Assembly (NCBI RefSeq): GCF_000159995.1
Contig: NZ_GG700643.1
Span: 985,195-1,049,194, forward strand
Direction: 5' to 3'
Source of the DNA: Alloprevotella tannerae ATCC 51259
Lineage (GTDB): Bacteria > Bacteroidota > Bacteroidia > Bacteroidales > Bacteroidaceae
Length of the DNA stretch: 64,000 bases
Of this stretch, positions 9,033-18,127 are shown piece after piece. The notes below the pieces were generated by a model. It worked only from the letters and a program-made list of their open reading frames with translations, did not search any database and had not been told where the DNA came from. Position 1 is the stretch's first letter. Every line of letters starts with the position of its first letter. Position numbers and translations under genes: made by a program.

Positions 9033-11252
9033 ATGGCAGCACTACAGAAAATCAGAAGCAAAGGCAAGATCCTGATGATCATCATCGGCCTTGGCCTGTT
9101 TGCTTTTATTGCCGAGAGTGGCTTTCAGTCGATTACCGGTCTCACCAACGCTGACAAACAGAAAGTTGGCGAAGCCTTTGGCGAGACACTGACGATTCAA
9201 GATTTCCAAAATCGCGTTGAGCAGCTTTCTAACATTGCGAAAATGCAGAAGCAACGCGCCGGACAGAGTGATGCGTTGACTGATCAGGAACAGGATCAGA
9301 TTCGCGAACAAGTGTGGTCCGACTTTGTCAACACGAGTGCCATCAAGCACGAGACGGATAAAGCCGGCATCCAAGTGACTGACGAGGATGTGCAAGACGC
9401 TTTGCGCACGGGGCAGGCTCAGAGCTTGCAGATGATGGCGCAAATGGGCTTTGCTAATCAGCAGACAGGACGCTTTGACGTGAATGCATTGCAAGACTTC
9501 TTGAAAAATTACGACAAAAATATGGCGCAGTTGGCCCAAAGCGGCCAGCAGGCTTATATGGAGCAATACCAAATGCTTCGCCAAATTTGGGAGTACACGG
9601 AAGGACAATTGCGCAACGAGTTGCTGAAGATGAAATTCTACACCATGTTGGGCCAGACCTTTATCTCCAACCCGATTTCTGCGAAGATGGATTTCGATGC
9701 TCGTAATACGTTGGCCGATGTCGAAGTGGCTGCCGTACCTTATACGATGGTGAGCGATAAAGACGTGAAGGTGACGGATGAGGATTTGAAGGCGGCTTAC
9801 GAGCAATATAAGGAGCAATTCGTCAACCCGACGAAGAGCGTTGATCTTAAGGTGCTTGACGTCACTGTTGAGGCCAGCGCGAAAGATAAGGCAGACCTGA
9901 CGAAAGAGGTGAACGAGGTGCGTCAAAAATTGGAGGCCGGCGGCGATCCCGCAGCGGTTGTCAATGCGAGCAAGACCATCTTCCCCTACACGACGTTGGC
10001 TATGAGCAAGAACGCTTTCAGTTCGACGCCTGACATTGCTGCGGCCTTGGATTCTATGGGCGTAGGCAGCGTGAAGCCGGTTTATTACAACGCGCAGGAT
10101 AATACGATCAATACGCTTAAACTGATTAACAAGTTGCAAGCAGCTGACTCTGTACGCTACCGTATGATAGCGGCTGTGGGCAAGACGCCGCAGGAAAGTC
10201 AAACGCGTGCAGACAGCATCTTGAAGGCTTTGCAGGGTGGTGCGAAATTTGACGACTTGGCGAAGCGCTACAACCAACCGACGGACTCTATCTGGATGTT
10301 CTCAGCGCAATATGAAGCACCTAACGTGCCTGATGACCAAGCGAAGATGATCAATCAGATCAACACGTTGCAGCCGGGCTATAGCGTGATCAGCAATGCG
10401 CAAGGTAGCATCGTCGTACAGATCTTGGAGCGCAAGCATATCGAAACGAAATATAATGTGGCTGTGGTGAAATGCCCGCTACAATTCTCTAAGGATACTT
10501 ATAATGCGGCCCTCAATAAGATGAACCGCTTCCTCTCTGCAAACCGCACGATTGAAGCGATTACGAAAAACGCGCCGCGCGAAGGCTATATCGTGCGTGA
10601 TGTACCCAACTATGCACAAAGCAACCAGTCGATCCAAGAGCAAATCGGTGGCAGCCGTGCGAAAGATGCTGTGCGCTGGCTCTTCGACGAGGCTAAGGCG
10701 GGCGAGGTTTCACAATTGTTCGAGTGCGGCCGCAGCAATGACCACTTGCTCGTGTTGGGCGTGACAGCGGTTAACGACAAGGGCTATCTGCCTTGGGATA
10801 ACAAGAATGTGCGCGAGCTCTTAACGGGACTCGTGAAGCAGCAGAAGAAGGGCGAATTGCTTATGGCGCGCTTGAAAGGTGTGAAGGATATGGCCCAAGC
10901 GAAGACGCAAAAGGGTGTGATCTTGCAAATGTTGCAAGGACAAAACTTCTTCAGCCAAACGCAGTTGAGTTCGTTAGCTGTGCCTGAACCAAAATTGGCC
11001 GGCGCAATTGCACGTACAGCTCAAGGACAATTCTCGGGCGCAATTCAAGGTGCGGCAGCGATCTATTTCGTGCAAGTGCAGCGCAAGGTGCAAGGCACAG
11101 AGAAGTTTGACGCCAAAGCAGAAATGCAACGCGAGTCTGGCAACTACTTCCAAGCTATTTATCAGCAGAGCTACTACGGTGCAAATGAGTTGCTGATCAA
11201 CGCGCTCGTATTGCGCAACGGCGATGTGAAAGATAATCGCTACAGATTCTAA
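9033..11252 (+). CDS. ppiD: PpiD/SurA-like periplasmic folding factor
   Basis: A membrane-anchored parvulin-type chaperone (739 residues) that assists folding of exported proteins. A single transmembrane helix at about residues 13-33 follows a short basic N terminus. A SurA_N-like chaperone region comes next, with a parvulin-like domain around residues 340-450 (segment GGAKFDDLAKRYNQ) and a long C-terminal part. Length and layout match Bacteroidales PpiD. It follows a divergent promoter region and ends in a strong terminator, so it is probably a single transcription unit. Confidence 0.9.
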   Translation: MAALQKIRSKGKILMIIIGLGLFAFIAESGFQSITGLTNADKQKVGEAFGETLTIQDFQNRVEQLSNIAKMQKQRAGQSDALTDQEQDQIREQVWSDFVNTSAIKHETDKAGIQVTDEDVQDALRTGQAQSLQMMAQMGFANQQTGRFDVNALQDFLKNYDKNMAQLAQSGQQAYMEQYQMLRQIWEYTEGQLRNELLKMKFYTMLGQTFISNPISAKMDFDARNTLADVEVAAVPYTMVSDKDVKVTDEDLKAAYEQYKEQFVNPTKSVDLKVLDVTVEASAKDKADLTKEVNEVRQKLEAGGDPAAVVNASKTIFPYTTLAMSKNAFSSTPDIAAALDSMGVGSVKPVYYNAQDNTINTLKLINKLQAADSVRYRMIAAVGKTPQESQTRADSILKALQGGAKFDDLAKRYNQPTDSIWMFSAQYEAPNVPDDQAKMINQINTLQPGYSVISNAQGSIVVQILERKHIETKYNVAVVKCPLQFSKDTYNAALNKMNRFLSANRTIEAITKNAPREGYIVRDVPNYAQSNQSIQEQIGGSRAKDAVRWLFDEAKAGEVSQLFECGRSNDHLLVLGVTAVNDKGYLPWDNKNVRELLTGLVKQQKKGELLMARLKGVKDMAQAKTQKGVILQMLQGQNFFSQTQLSSLAVPEPKLAGAIARTAQGQFSGAIQGAAAIYFVQVQRKVQGTEKFDAKAEMQRESGNYFQAIYQQSYYGANELLINALVLRNGDVKDNRYRF

Positions 11253-11279
11253 GACGGAAGATAACAACACAATATGCTA

Positions 11280-11316
11280 CCGCCGACAATGGATTTCGCC
11301 GTTGTCGGCGGCTTTT
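11280..11316 (+). terminator. Intrinsic terminator after ppiD
   Basis: Perfect 10-bp arms CCGCCGACAA (11280-11289) and TTGTCGGCGG (11302-11311), then CTTTTC. Confidence 0.9.
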
Positions 11317-11496
11317 CTGTGTGCGTGCAGGCGAGGCTTTAGATGATGAGATGACGGATATATTGTAGTTAGTGATGACCGGGCCTTTTTGGCTTTTGCG
11401 ATCGCTTTGTTAGCAGTAGGTCTCGACGCCTTCGTAAATAATGAGAGGGTACTCAAAAGTGTCGTCAAGAAATTCGTTGTTGTATGCTTTTTGTTG

Positions 11497-11504
11497 TACA
11501 TTTG
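11497..11504 (+). promoter_or_regulatory. Candidate promoter for the membrane protein gene
   Basis: TACATTTG matches the -7 consensus about 100 bases upstream of the next ATG. The rest of the gap 11317-11603 shows nothing else notable. Confidence 0.4.
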
Positions 11505-11603
11505 CCGAAGATGGGCTTTAGGCCCACATTATTTATATAATAGAGATGTGTGCGTGGGTAATGGACGCGCCTTTTCTGGTTTTATTTACGCTTGAATATT
11601 TAA

Positions 11604-12611
11604 ATGGATATGTCTACACTTCAAAATTCGACTCTTGACAAATCGCCCCGCAAATTGTATGTGTGGCGTACGATAGCGTCTTTCCTTATCGTCTTGTTTG
11701 CGATGCCGCTCGGTCACGCCTTAATGCTGCTGATGGAGCATTATTTGGCGCCGAGCACAGTTCACGTGACCGGTTTCTTGCTGGGATTTGCCGGATTGAT
11801 CATTGTGATTGTCGGCGTCTTTGTGCGTGGCGATACGCGACAAACGCTTTTAGGACTCTTGGGCGGTTTGCTCTTCTGGACCGGCTGGGTGGAATTTCTC
11901 TTCCTGTATTATGCGCACCGATATGGCGTGCATCCTGAGCTTGTCAACGGTGTGGTGAGCACGACGAGTACTTATGTTGACGGCATCTCAACGACTGTGA
12001 TGCATATCAATGGACAGCTGGTCAATAGTATGAGTGAGCCGTGGGTAAAAGATGCGATGGCTACCCGCCCTGAATACCTGATTTTGTCAGCCTCTTTTGG
12101 CTTCTGGATGATGATGATGGTGATGTACATTTTCAGTACGCGCAATGGCTGTCTTTTCATTACGTGGATTCAGAAAGTGTGCTTCCGAAGCAAACGTCAG
12201 GCTATCGTGGCTCATCCTATGACGCGCCATACGAGCATCGTGACGTTTATGGAGGTCAATATGATGCTTTGGGCTTCGTATCTGCTCTTGATGTTTTGTT
12301 ATGATAAGAATTTCTTGGGCGATCACCACCCTGTGACCTTTATGGTTGGTGCATTCTGCTTGGTTGGTTCGATTTTGATGTTCTTGAAGCAGTTGCGCCT
12401 TTCGGCTTGGGGTGCTAACTTGCGTATGGCTTACGCTACGGTAATCGTTTTCTGGGTTCCTGTGGAGATCTTAGGGCGTATTGATTTCTTCAAAGAGTTT
12501 TGGGTGGAGCCACAAGAGTATGCTGTGCCGCTGCTAATAATCCTTGCGGCCTTCATAGGCTTGGGTATTTATATTGTTGTGAAATCGCGCTCCAGTGCTT
12601 CTCGAAGCTGA
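11604..12611 (+). CDS. Polytopic membrane protein of unknown function
   Basis: A 335-residue integral membrane protein. About eight hydrophobic helices are visible, in two groups: roughly residues 20-120, including FLLGFAGLIIVIVGVFV, and roughly 155-330. A polar loop rich in Ser/Thr/Val lies at about 115-150. No catalytic motif or known family was recognised. It is flanked by a terminator on each side, so it stands alone. An alternative start at the second ATG, two codons on, is possible. Confidence 0.75.
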   Translation: MDMSTLQNSTLDKSPRKLYVWRTIASFLIVLFAMPLGHALMLLMEHYLAPSTVHVTGFLLGFAGLIIVIVGVFVRGDTRQTLLGLLGGLLFWTGWVEFLFLYYAHRYGVHPELVNGVVSTTSTYVDGISTTVMHINGQLVNSMSEPWVKDAMATRPEYLILSASFGFWMMMMVMYIFSTRNGCLFITWIQKVCFRSKRQAIVAHPMTRHTSIVTFMEVNMMLWASYLLLMFCYDKNFLGDHHPVTFMVGAFCLVGSILMFLKQLRLSAWGANLRMAYATVIVFWVPVEILGRIDFFKEFWVEPQEYAVPLLIILAAFIGLGIYIVVKSRSSASRS

Positions 12612-12714
12612 ATGAACAAGAACGCTTAGCTATTGCAGAAAATATTGTTTTACTATTCCTGAGGAGCGGTGAGCGAAATACAGATTCTATCTTTGTGAGA
12701 TCTGAATAGACTAT

Positions 12715-12750
12715 GCCGAGTTAAGAAGTCAGCTTTTTAACTCGGCTTTA
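12715..12750 (+). terminator. Intrinsic terminator
   Basis: Arms GCCGAGTTAA (12715-12724) and TTAACTCGGC (12737-12746) form a perfect stem followed by TTTA. It ends the transcript of the membrane protein gene. Confidence 0.85.
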
Positions 12751-13128
12751 AAAAAATAGAACGCCGAGAAGGGTATTTGTCATTTATTATCTTTATTTTT
12801 GCATTTGAGAGATTGTGATCGGTAACTTTGTAATCCGGCATAGAAATCACAGCATCGCTCTTGGCGATATAAAGTTGAAAGATAACTAGTATAGGATGAA
12901 GTCTTTACCCAACTTATCCAAGGCCCGGCAAGCCTTTATCACTGCTAATAATGACATAAAATAGAGAGAGGGATGAAGAAACTGGATAGTACCGTTTCTC
13001 TTTCTGTAGATTAAATAAGAATAATAGATATAAGGAGATAGCATGGCAGTAATGTGATGCTTTGTCCTCATATCTCTTTTTGTCATATCTAAACTTGTTC
13101 TGTGCAATCGGTCGATTAGAAAAAGCGA
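12751..13128 (+). promoter_or_regulatory. Promoter and long leader of the glycan cluster
   Basis: TTTG at 12798-12801 and TAACTTTG at 12823-12830 are 21 bases apart and form a plausible promoter about 300 bases before the first cluster gene. The leader contains a 22-codon frame at 12896-12964 (starts MKSLPNLSKARQ, ends NNDIK) preceded by AGG. Its translation is unproven. No UpxY/NusG-like antiterminator gene, often first in Bacteroides capsule operons, is present. Confidence 0.4.
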
Positions 13129-14664
13129 ATGGCTGAAATTATTTCTTCAAATAAAACGATAGCTAAGAATACACTGTTTCTGTACGCTCGTATGCTGTTT
13201 AATCTTGTCGTCTCCCTTTATACGTCGAGGGTTATTTTACAGGTGTTGGGCGTTGAAGATTTGGGCGTATTTCAAGTTGTGGCAGGCATTATTACTATTT
13301 TTACTTTCTTCAATAGTGGATTGGCTGGGGCTACTTCTCGTTTTTTAGCTTTTGAAATAGGCCAAGGTAATAAGGCAAGGTTGCAACGTACATTTTCTTC
13401 GGCTGTAAATGCATATATTCTTTTTTCTTTTTTAGTCTTAATCTTAGGAGAAACTATCGGGTTGTGGTTTGTTTTGAACAAATTGGTTATACCGGAAGGG
13501 CGGAAGGCTGCTGCGCTAATCATTTATCAATGTTCAATTGTTATGACAGTTATAACATTGCTTCAAGTGCCGTATAATGCTTCGATTATCGCAAATGAGA
13601 AGATGAAGGTTTTTGCTTATATCGGCATTCTTGATACGCTGCTAAAACTTCTCGTGACATTCTTGTTGTATGTTATTGCTGCTGACCATTTGATAACCTA
13701 TGGTTTCCTTTTGGTGGTTTCTTCATTGGTGATTTTTTCTTGTTATGCCATTTATTGTCATTCTAATTTTCAAGAATGTAAGTTTTGTTTTAAATGGGAC
13801 AAAGAGATTCTTAAGCCGCTACTGGTCTTCTCCGGGTGGGATGTGTTTGGGAATTTTGGTTTTGCTGTGAAGACGCAAGGGCAGAATGTGTTGTTAAATA
13901 TGTTTTTTGGTGTTGTGGTTAATGCGGCTTGTGGCTTCGCCAATACTATTTATGGAGCTGTTATGGGCTTTGCCAATAATTTTATGATGTCAGTACGCCC
14001 TGGTATTACAAAAGCTTATTCTATTGGCAATTATACGCGAATGCAGCAGTTGATTACAGATTCTGCAAAATACAGCTTTTGCTTAATGTTGTTTTTGTCT
14101 ATTCCATTTCTCTTTGAGGGCGATTTCATTTTAAAGGTTTGGTTGAAAAATCCTCCACCATATACTGCTGTTTTATGTCAATTGCAATTGATCACTCTCC
14201 TTTTTGCCAATGTCTTTTTCCCAATCCGTTTTGGAATCGTTGCTACGGGTAAGAATAAATATATCTCTATGTTGGACGGTTTTATCTTCTTAGTTTATTT
14301 GCCGATAACTTATTTGATTTTGAAATGGGGTGGAACTCCGTATTCTCCTTTTCTTTTTATGATAGCCTTGGAGATTATCAAGTCTAACTATTATACTAAG
14401 CTGTTGAAGGCTAATTGGGCAGATTTTAAATTGTTTGAATTTTACAGGAAGGGCGTTTTCCCTTGTATTATAGTGTCTGGTATTACGCTGCTATCTTGTT
14501 TTGCTATATCTCAATTGTTTGCGGAAGGAGGATGGATGAGACTCCTTTCTGTATCTTGTACCGCACTGGGTGTTATAGCTTTTTTGATTCTCTTTTATTT
14601 TTGGAGACATGAAGAGAGAACTTTTGTTTTTAATTTAATCAAGTCAAAACTGTCAATTAATTAA
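13129..14664 (+). CDS. Polysaccharide flippase (Wzx/MATE type)
   Basis: Flips lipid-linked glycan repeat units across the inner membrane. The 511-residue protein is built almost wholly of hydrophobic helices (about 12-14) and has the N-terminal pattern of polysaccharide transporters: NTLFLYARMLFNLVVSLYTS, then VLGVEDLGVFQVVAGI. It is the first gene of the cluster and is separated from the GT11 gene by 4 bases. With the EpsG-like polymerase further on, it points to a Wzx/Wzy-type pathway. Confidence 0.9.
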   Translation: MAEIISSNKTIAKNTLFLYARMLFNLVVSLYTSRVILQVLGVEDLGVFQVVAGIITIFTFFNSGLAGATSRFLAFEIGQGNKARLQRTFSSAVNAYILFSFLVLILGETIGLWFVLNKLVIPEGRKAAALIIYQCSIVMTVITLLQVPYNASIIANEKMKVFAYIGILDTLLKLLVTFLLYVIAADHLITYGFLLVVSSLVIFSCYAIYCHSNFQECKFCFKWDKEILKPLLVFSGWDVFGNFGFAVKTQGQNVLLNMFFGVVVNAACGFANTIYGAVMGFANNFMMSVRPGITKAYSIGNYTRMQQLITDSAKYSFCLMLFLSIPFLFEGDFILKVWLKNPPPYTAVLCQLQLITLLFANVFFPIRFGIVATGKNKYISMLDGFIFLVYLPITYLILKWGGTPYSPFLFMIALEIIKSNYYTKLLKANWADFKLFEFYRKGVFPCIIVSGITLLSCFAISQLFAEGGWMRLLSVSCTALGVIAFLILFYFWRHEERTFVFNLIKSKLSIN

Positions 14665-14668
14665 GGAT

Positions 14669-15604
14669 ATGATTTCAGCTTATTTCTCTGGACGATTAGG
14701 AAACCAGTTTTTTGAGTATGCATATTGTCGTCGCTTGTTGGAATGCAGAGAGGGGTATAAAGATTCTTTTTTGTTTAATCATCGACTTGTTGTATCCTCA
14801 GGCCCAGAAGAAGATGGGTTTGAAGATAGTTTGAAGTATTTTAATGTTAAGGAATACACTACTACAGAAAAAAACCTAGTTTTATCGTTGGGGGATTGGA
14901 AGCAGAAGTTTTTGTACCTAGCATTTCAAGTAATAAGTCGTGTTGTTAACAAACCTAATGTGATTAGTTGGTGGTTTAAGAAATTCCGCTCTAACGGACT
15001 CTTATTTCAACAATATTCAGATAACGCTTCTGACATGCCTATACCATCAAACAAAAATATTGTTTGTTATGGGAAGTATGAGAATCCAAAGTATTTTGAT
15101 GCTATTCGTCCTATTTTACTAAAAGAATTTACTCCCAAATATCCGGAAAGGCCCGAGAATGAGTCCTTATATAAGGCTATACGTAATACAAATTCTGTAT
15201 GTATTGCTGTTCGCCGTGGGGATTTCTTGGAGGATAATTTTAAGAATCAATTTTATGTTTGCAATAGGGATTACTTTTTCAAGGCTATAGCTGAGGCAAG
15301 AAAGCGAATAGAAAATCCGACTTTCATTTTCTTTTCTAATGATATAGAATGGGTCAAACAAAACATAATCCTTGAAGAGCCATGTTATTATGAATCAGGA
15401 GAAGATCCCGTTTGGGAAACGATTAGATTGATGTACAATTGCAAGCATTTTATTATGTCAAATAGTACCTTTTCTTGGTGGGCACAGTATTTATCAAGAA
15501 ATGAGAAGAAGGTCGTTATTGCACCCGATAGATGGTCGAATAATCCGGAAATAGAAGAGCACTTGTTGTTAGATTCATTTATTAAGATACCTATTTCAAA
15601 ATAG
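14669..15604 (+). CDS. GT11 family glycosyltransferase (alpha-1,2-fucosyltransferase type)
   Basis: Likely transfers fucose or a related sugar in alpha-1,2 linkage to the growing repeat unit. The GT11 motifs are clear: GRLGNQFFEYA at residues 8-18, AVRRGDF near 179-185 and SNSTFSWWAQYL in the C-terminal third. Length (311 residues) is normal. The gene is AT-rich compared with the housekeeping part. The donor sugar cannot be read from sequence, and no GDP-fucose synthesis genes are in the window. Confidence 0.9.
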   Translation: MISAYFSGRLGNQFFEYAYCRRLLECREGYKDSFLFNHRLVVSSGPEEDGFEDSLKYFNVKEYTTTEKNLVLSLGDWKQKFLYLAFQVISRVVNKPNVISWWFKKFRSNGLLFQQYSDNASDMPIPSNKNIVCYGKYENPKYFDAIRPILLKEFTPKYPERPENESLYKAIRNTNSVCIAVRRGDFLEDNFKNQFYVCNRDYFFKAIAEARKRIENPTFIFFSNDIEWVKQNIILEEPCYYESGEDPVWETIRLMYNCKHFIMSNSTFSWWAQYLSRNEKKVVIAPDRWSNNPEIEEHLLLDSFIKIPISK

Positions 15605-15696
15605 AGATATAATAGCTTTTTTGATATAGAAGTATAAAGGTCTTATTAGATGTTTATATTTGGAAATATGAAGATTGTTTTAAAGAAGATTTCTTG

Positions 15697-16704
15697 ATGA
15701 TGAAAAAGGATTTAAGCATTCGGTTTATAAGAGTATTAGCTACCATAACAATAGTGCTGTATCATTCCTTTAGCTTTAATATGGGGACGTGGTCATTCTT
15801 CCCCGATTCTCCCACAGCTTCAGCTGAAATACCATATTTTTATGCTACGCTGAATAATGTCTGCGGGATAGCTTTGAATTGCTTCGTTTTTATTGCTGCT
15901 ATACTCTATGCAAGAGGGGTCTTTACGGGGAAATATGCAAAGACCGTGGATTTTATTTTAAAGAAGGCGCATCGATTGCTTGTTCCTTACCTTATTTGGG
16001 GAGCGTTGACCTATTTACTCTTTTATGAGATTTGTTACTTCAAATGGTTTCTTGGCGGTTTAGCACATTTGTGGTTCTTATTGATGATTTTCAATCTTTT
16101 CGTTTTGGCTGCGCTAACGAGAAAGTGTTGGATGAATTCTTCCCCTTGGGTAGATGGAGTTGTTTTAATTGTAGTCTTTGCTATTTCGCAGCTGAATATA
16201 GGTTTTATCCAACATCATTTGTGGATCTTCAGTATAAATAGGACTTTACAATATATACCTATGTTCTTCTTAGGTTTGCTTATTGTCAAATATGATCATA
16301 AAACTTTACTTCAGAGCTTTTTAGGCTATCCATTGATGTTGGCTGCAACTACACTGCTCCTTATTATAGATCCCTTAGTATCCTTTCCGAAAGTCTTCCA
16401 CAATATTCTGATTATCACTGAGGTTTGGATGCTTTATAAAAGCTTGCCTAACTCAATAACACATATAAAAAATAGTAAGGGAGAAGCCTTTCTTAGCCTG
16501 ATAGATCGTAATAGTATGGGTATTTATATCTTACATCATACGTTTATATGGCTTTTAGTTTATTTTTCCTCTTATTGTCGTGAACTTTTGTTGAACAATG
16601 GTAATGCTGGGGGGTGGTTCATGTTTTTGACAGCTTTTTTTACAAGCCTGTTCTGTAGTGCGTTTATCGACAAAATCCGGCTCTCCAAATACCTATTCGG
16701 GTAG
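15697..16704 (+). CDS. Membrane acyltransferase, family 3
   Basis: Probably adds O-acetyl or another acyl group to a sugar. The roughly 335-residue protein has ten or so hydrophobic helices. It carries the acyltransferase-3 N-terminal signature RFIRVLATITIVLYHSF, including the family His. TTG, ATG and ATG codons follow one another at 15694, 15697 and 15700; an ATG is preferred. It is followed by a 366-base gap with repeat array C1. Confidence 0.85.
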   Translation: MMKKDLSIRFIRVLATITIVLYHSFSFNMGTWSFFPDSPTASAEIPYFYATLNNVCGIALNCFVFIAAILYARGVFTGKYAKTVDFILKKAHRLLVPYLIWGALTYLLFYEICYFKWFLGGLAHLWFLLMIFNLFVLAALTRKCWMNSSPWVDGVVLIVVFAISQLNIGFIQHHLWIFSINRTLQYIPMFFLGLLIVKYDHKTLLQSFLGYPLMLAATTLLLIIDPLVSFPKVFHNILIITEVWMLYKSLPNSITHIKNSKGEAFLSLIDRNSMGIYILHHTFIWLLVYFSSYCRELLLNNGNAGGWFMFLTAFFTSLFCSAFIDKIRLSKYLFG

Positions 16705-16808
16705 CCAATTGACAGTATACAGTAGTAAATTACACAAGTTGAAGTCTGCTTTTTCGTAGAATAAGACAACGGCCATTCTATAAAGCTTTTTTTATATAAT
16801 ATCCCAAC

Positions 16809-16905
16809 CTCTATTTTGTTTGCTCGGGCCAAACTATCATTTGCTCAACCCAAACTATGGTTTGCCGGTATCAAACTATAGTTTTCCTACGCCAAACAAT
16901 GGGAG
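16809..16905. repeat. Tandem array C1, 21-bp palindromic units
   Basis: Units begin with CAAAC at 16830, 16851, 16872 and 16893, after a partial unit from about 16809. The core is CAAACTATAGTTTG, a perfect 14-bp palindrome in its consensus form, followed by about 7 variable bases. The period is exactly 21 bp. It lies in the gap 16705-17070, which holds nothing else recognised. The family recurs at 27262-27345. Confidence 0.95.
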
Positions 16906-17070
16906 AATACAAACAAAGCTTGCTCAAACTTATTTGATGAATGGGAAATTTTTCATGTTTCTGCTTCAATCAGCACTGCGGTGATTTATTGCCGGTTGTT
17001 ATGGCTGATTCCTTTATTGTCCGTAGATATCAAAGACTTCTCAATGCTTAAAATTTAGCTTCCATAAAAG

Positions 17071-18093
17071 ATGCAAGAGATAGATTTTGTCGTTTTTTGG
17101 GTAGACGGTTCTGACCCTGAATGGCAGCAGAAGAAAGCTCGCTATAAGGGGACGCCGCAGCAGGCGGCTTCGGTCAGGTATCGCGACTGGGATATATTGA
17201 AATATTGGTTTCGCGCTGTAGAAACTTATGCTCCGTGGGTGCGTCATATTTATTTCGTAGCTGATAACCAACGCCCATCGTGGCTTAATTTTGATCACCC
17301 TAAATTATCCTTTGTAGATCATCGTGATTTTATTCCCGAAGAGTTTTTGCCTACGTTTCAAGCTAATACAATTGAGGATAATCTGCATAGAATAAAAGGT
17401 CTGAGTGAGCAATTTGTCGTCTTCAACGACGACATGTTTATCAATGCTCCTATAGCTCCGGATTATTATTTTCGTAATGGTTTGCCTTGTGATGCGCCTT
17501 ATGAGCATTTGTTTACTGCCGGTTGTTACAATCCGAAGACAGATGGGTGGGGCATTAACGTTATGGAGTTTTGCGATACGCATGTCGTTAACGCTTATTT
17601 CGATCGTCGTAAGGTCGTTGCCCAAAACAGAAAAGCCTGGTACGGACATTATTTGGGACTGAAGTATTGGCTGCAGGCTCGGATTATAGGATGGTTTCGT
17701 CGCAGTACGTTTCAACATTTCTATACGCCACATAATGAAAAAGCCTTTTTGAAGACTACTTATCAAGAGTTGTGGGAAAGAGAACCTGAAATGTTGACCA
17801 AGAGTTGTACGAAGTTTAGAGAGAATATGAGTCTCAACAACTACGTCTTTCGCTATTGGCAGTTGGCCTCCAATAAATTCTATCCGGTTAACCAGTTGCG
17901 TGCGAAGCAAGTCGTGCAGTTGGGCGCAGATAATGTTGATCAAGTAGAACGACTGATGTTTGACAATCAAGTTAAATCTCTTTGCTTAAACGATTCTTCT
18001 GACCTTTCTTATGAGGACTATGAGAGCTTGAAGCCTCGCTTGAGCGCCCTGTTTGAGCGGAAGTTGCCCACGAAGAGTCAGTTTGAAGTATAA
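17071..18093 (+). CDS. Stealth-family sugar phosphotransferase
   Basis: Stealth proteins transfer hexose-1-phosphate from a nucleotide sugar, making phosphodiester-linked glycans. All four conserved regions are visible: CR1 IDFVVFWVDGSDPEWQ at the N terminus, CR2 FVVFNDDMFI near 113-122, CR3 from HFYTPHNEKAF to the NYVFRYW segment, and CR4 LCLNDSS near the C terminus. The 340 residues fit the family. It opens the second block of the cluster after array C1 and is followed 34 bases on by an acyltransferase. The substrate is unknown. Confidence 0.9.
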   Translation: MQEIDFVVFWVDGSDPEWQQKKARYKGTPQQAASVRYRDWDILKYWFRAVETYAPWVRHIYFVADNQRPSWLNFDHPKLSFVDHRDFIPEEFLPTFQANTIEDNLHRIKGLSEQFVVFNDDMFINAPIAPDYYFRNGLPCDAPYEHLFTAGCYNPKTDGWGINVMEFCDTHVVNAYFDRRKVVAQNRKAWYGHYLGLKYWLQARIIGWFRRSTFQHFYTPHNEKAFLKTTYQELWEREPEMLTKSCTKFRENMSLNNYVFRYWQLASNKFYPVNQLRAKQVVQLGADNVDQVERLMFDNQVKSLCLNDSSDLSYEDYESLKPRLSALFERKLPTKSQFEV

Positions 18094-18127
18094 AATCTTA
18101 CTTTTTATCTCTGTTCAGCTAAAATAA

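Noticed and set aside
9042-10277. Long minus-strand frame of 411 codons opposite ppiD
   Set aside because: It is the shadow of a well-supported gene; composition is His/Leu/Arg-rich and without domains.
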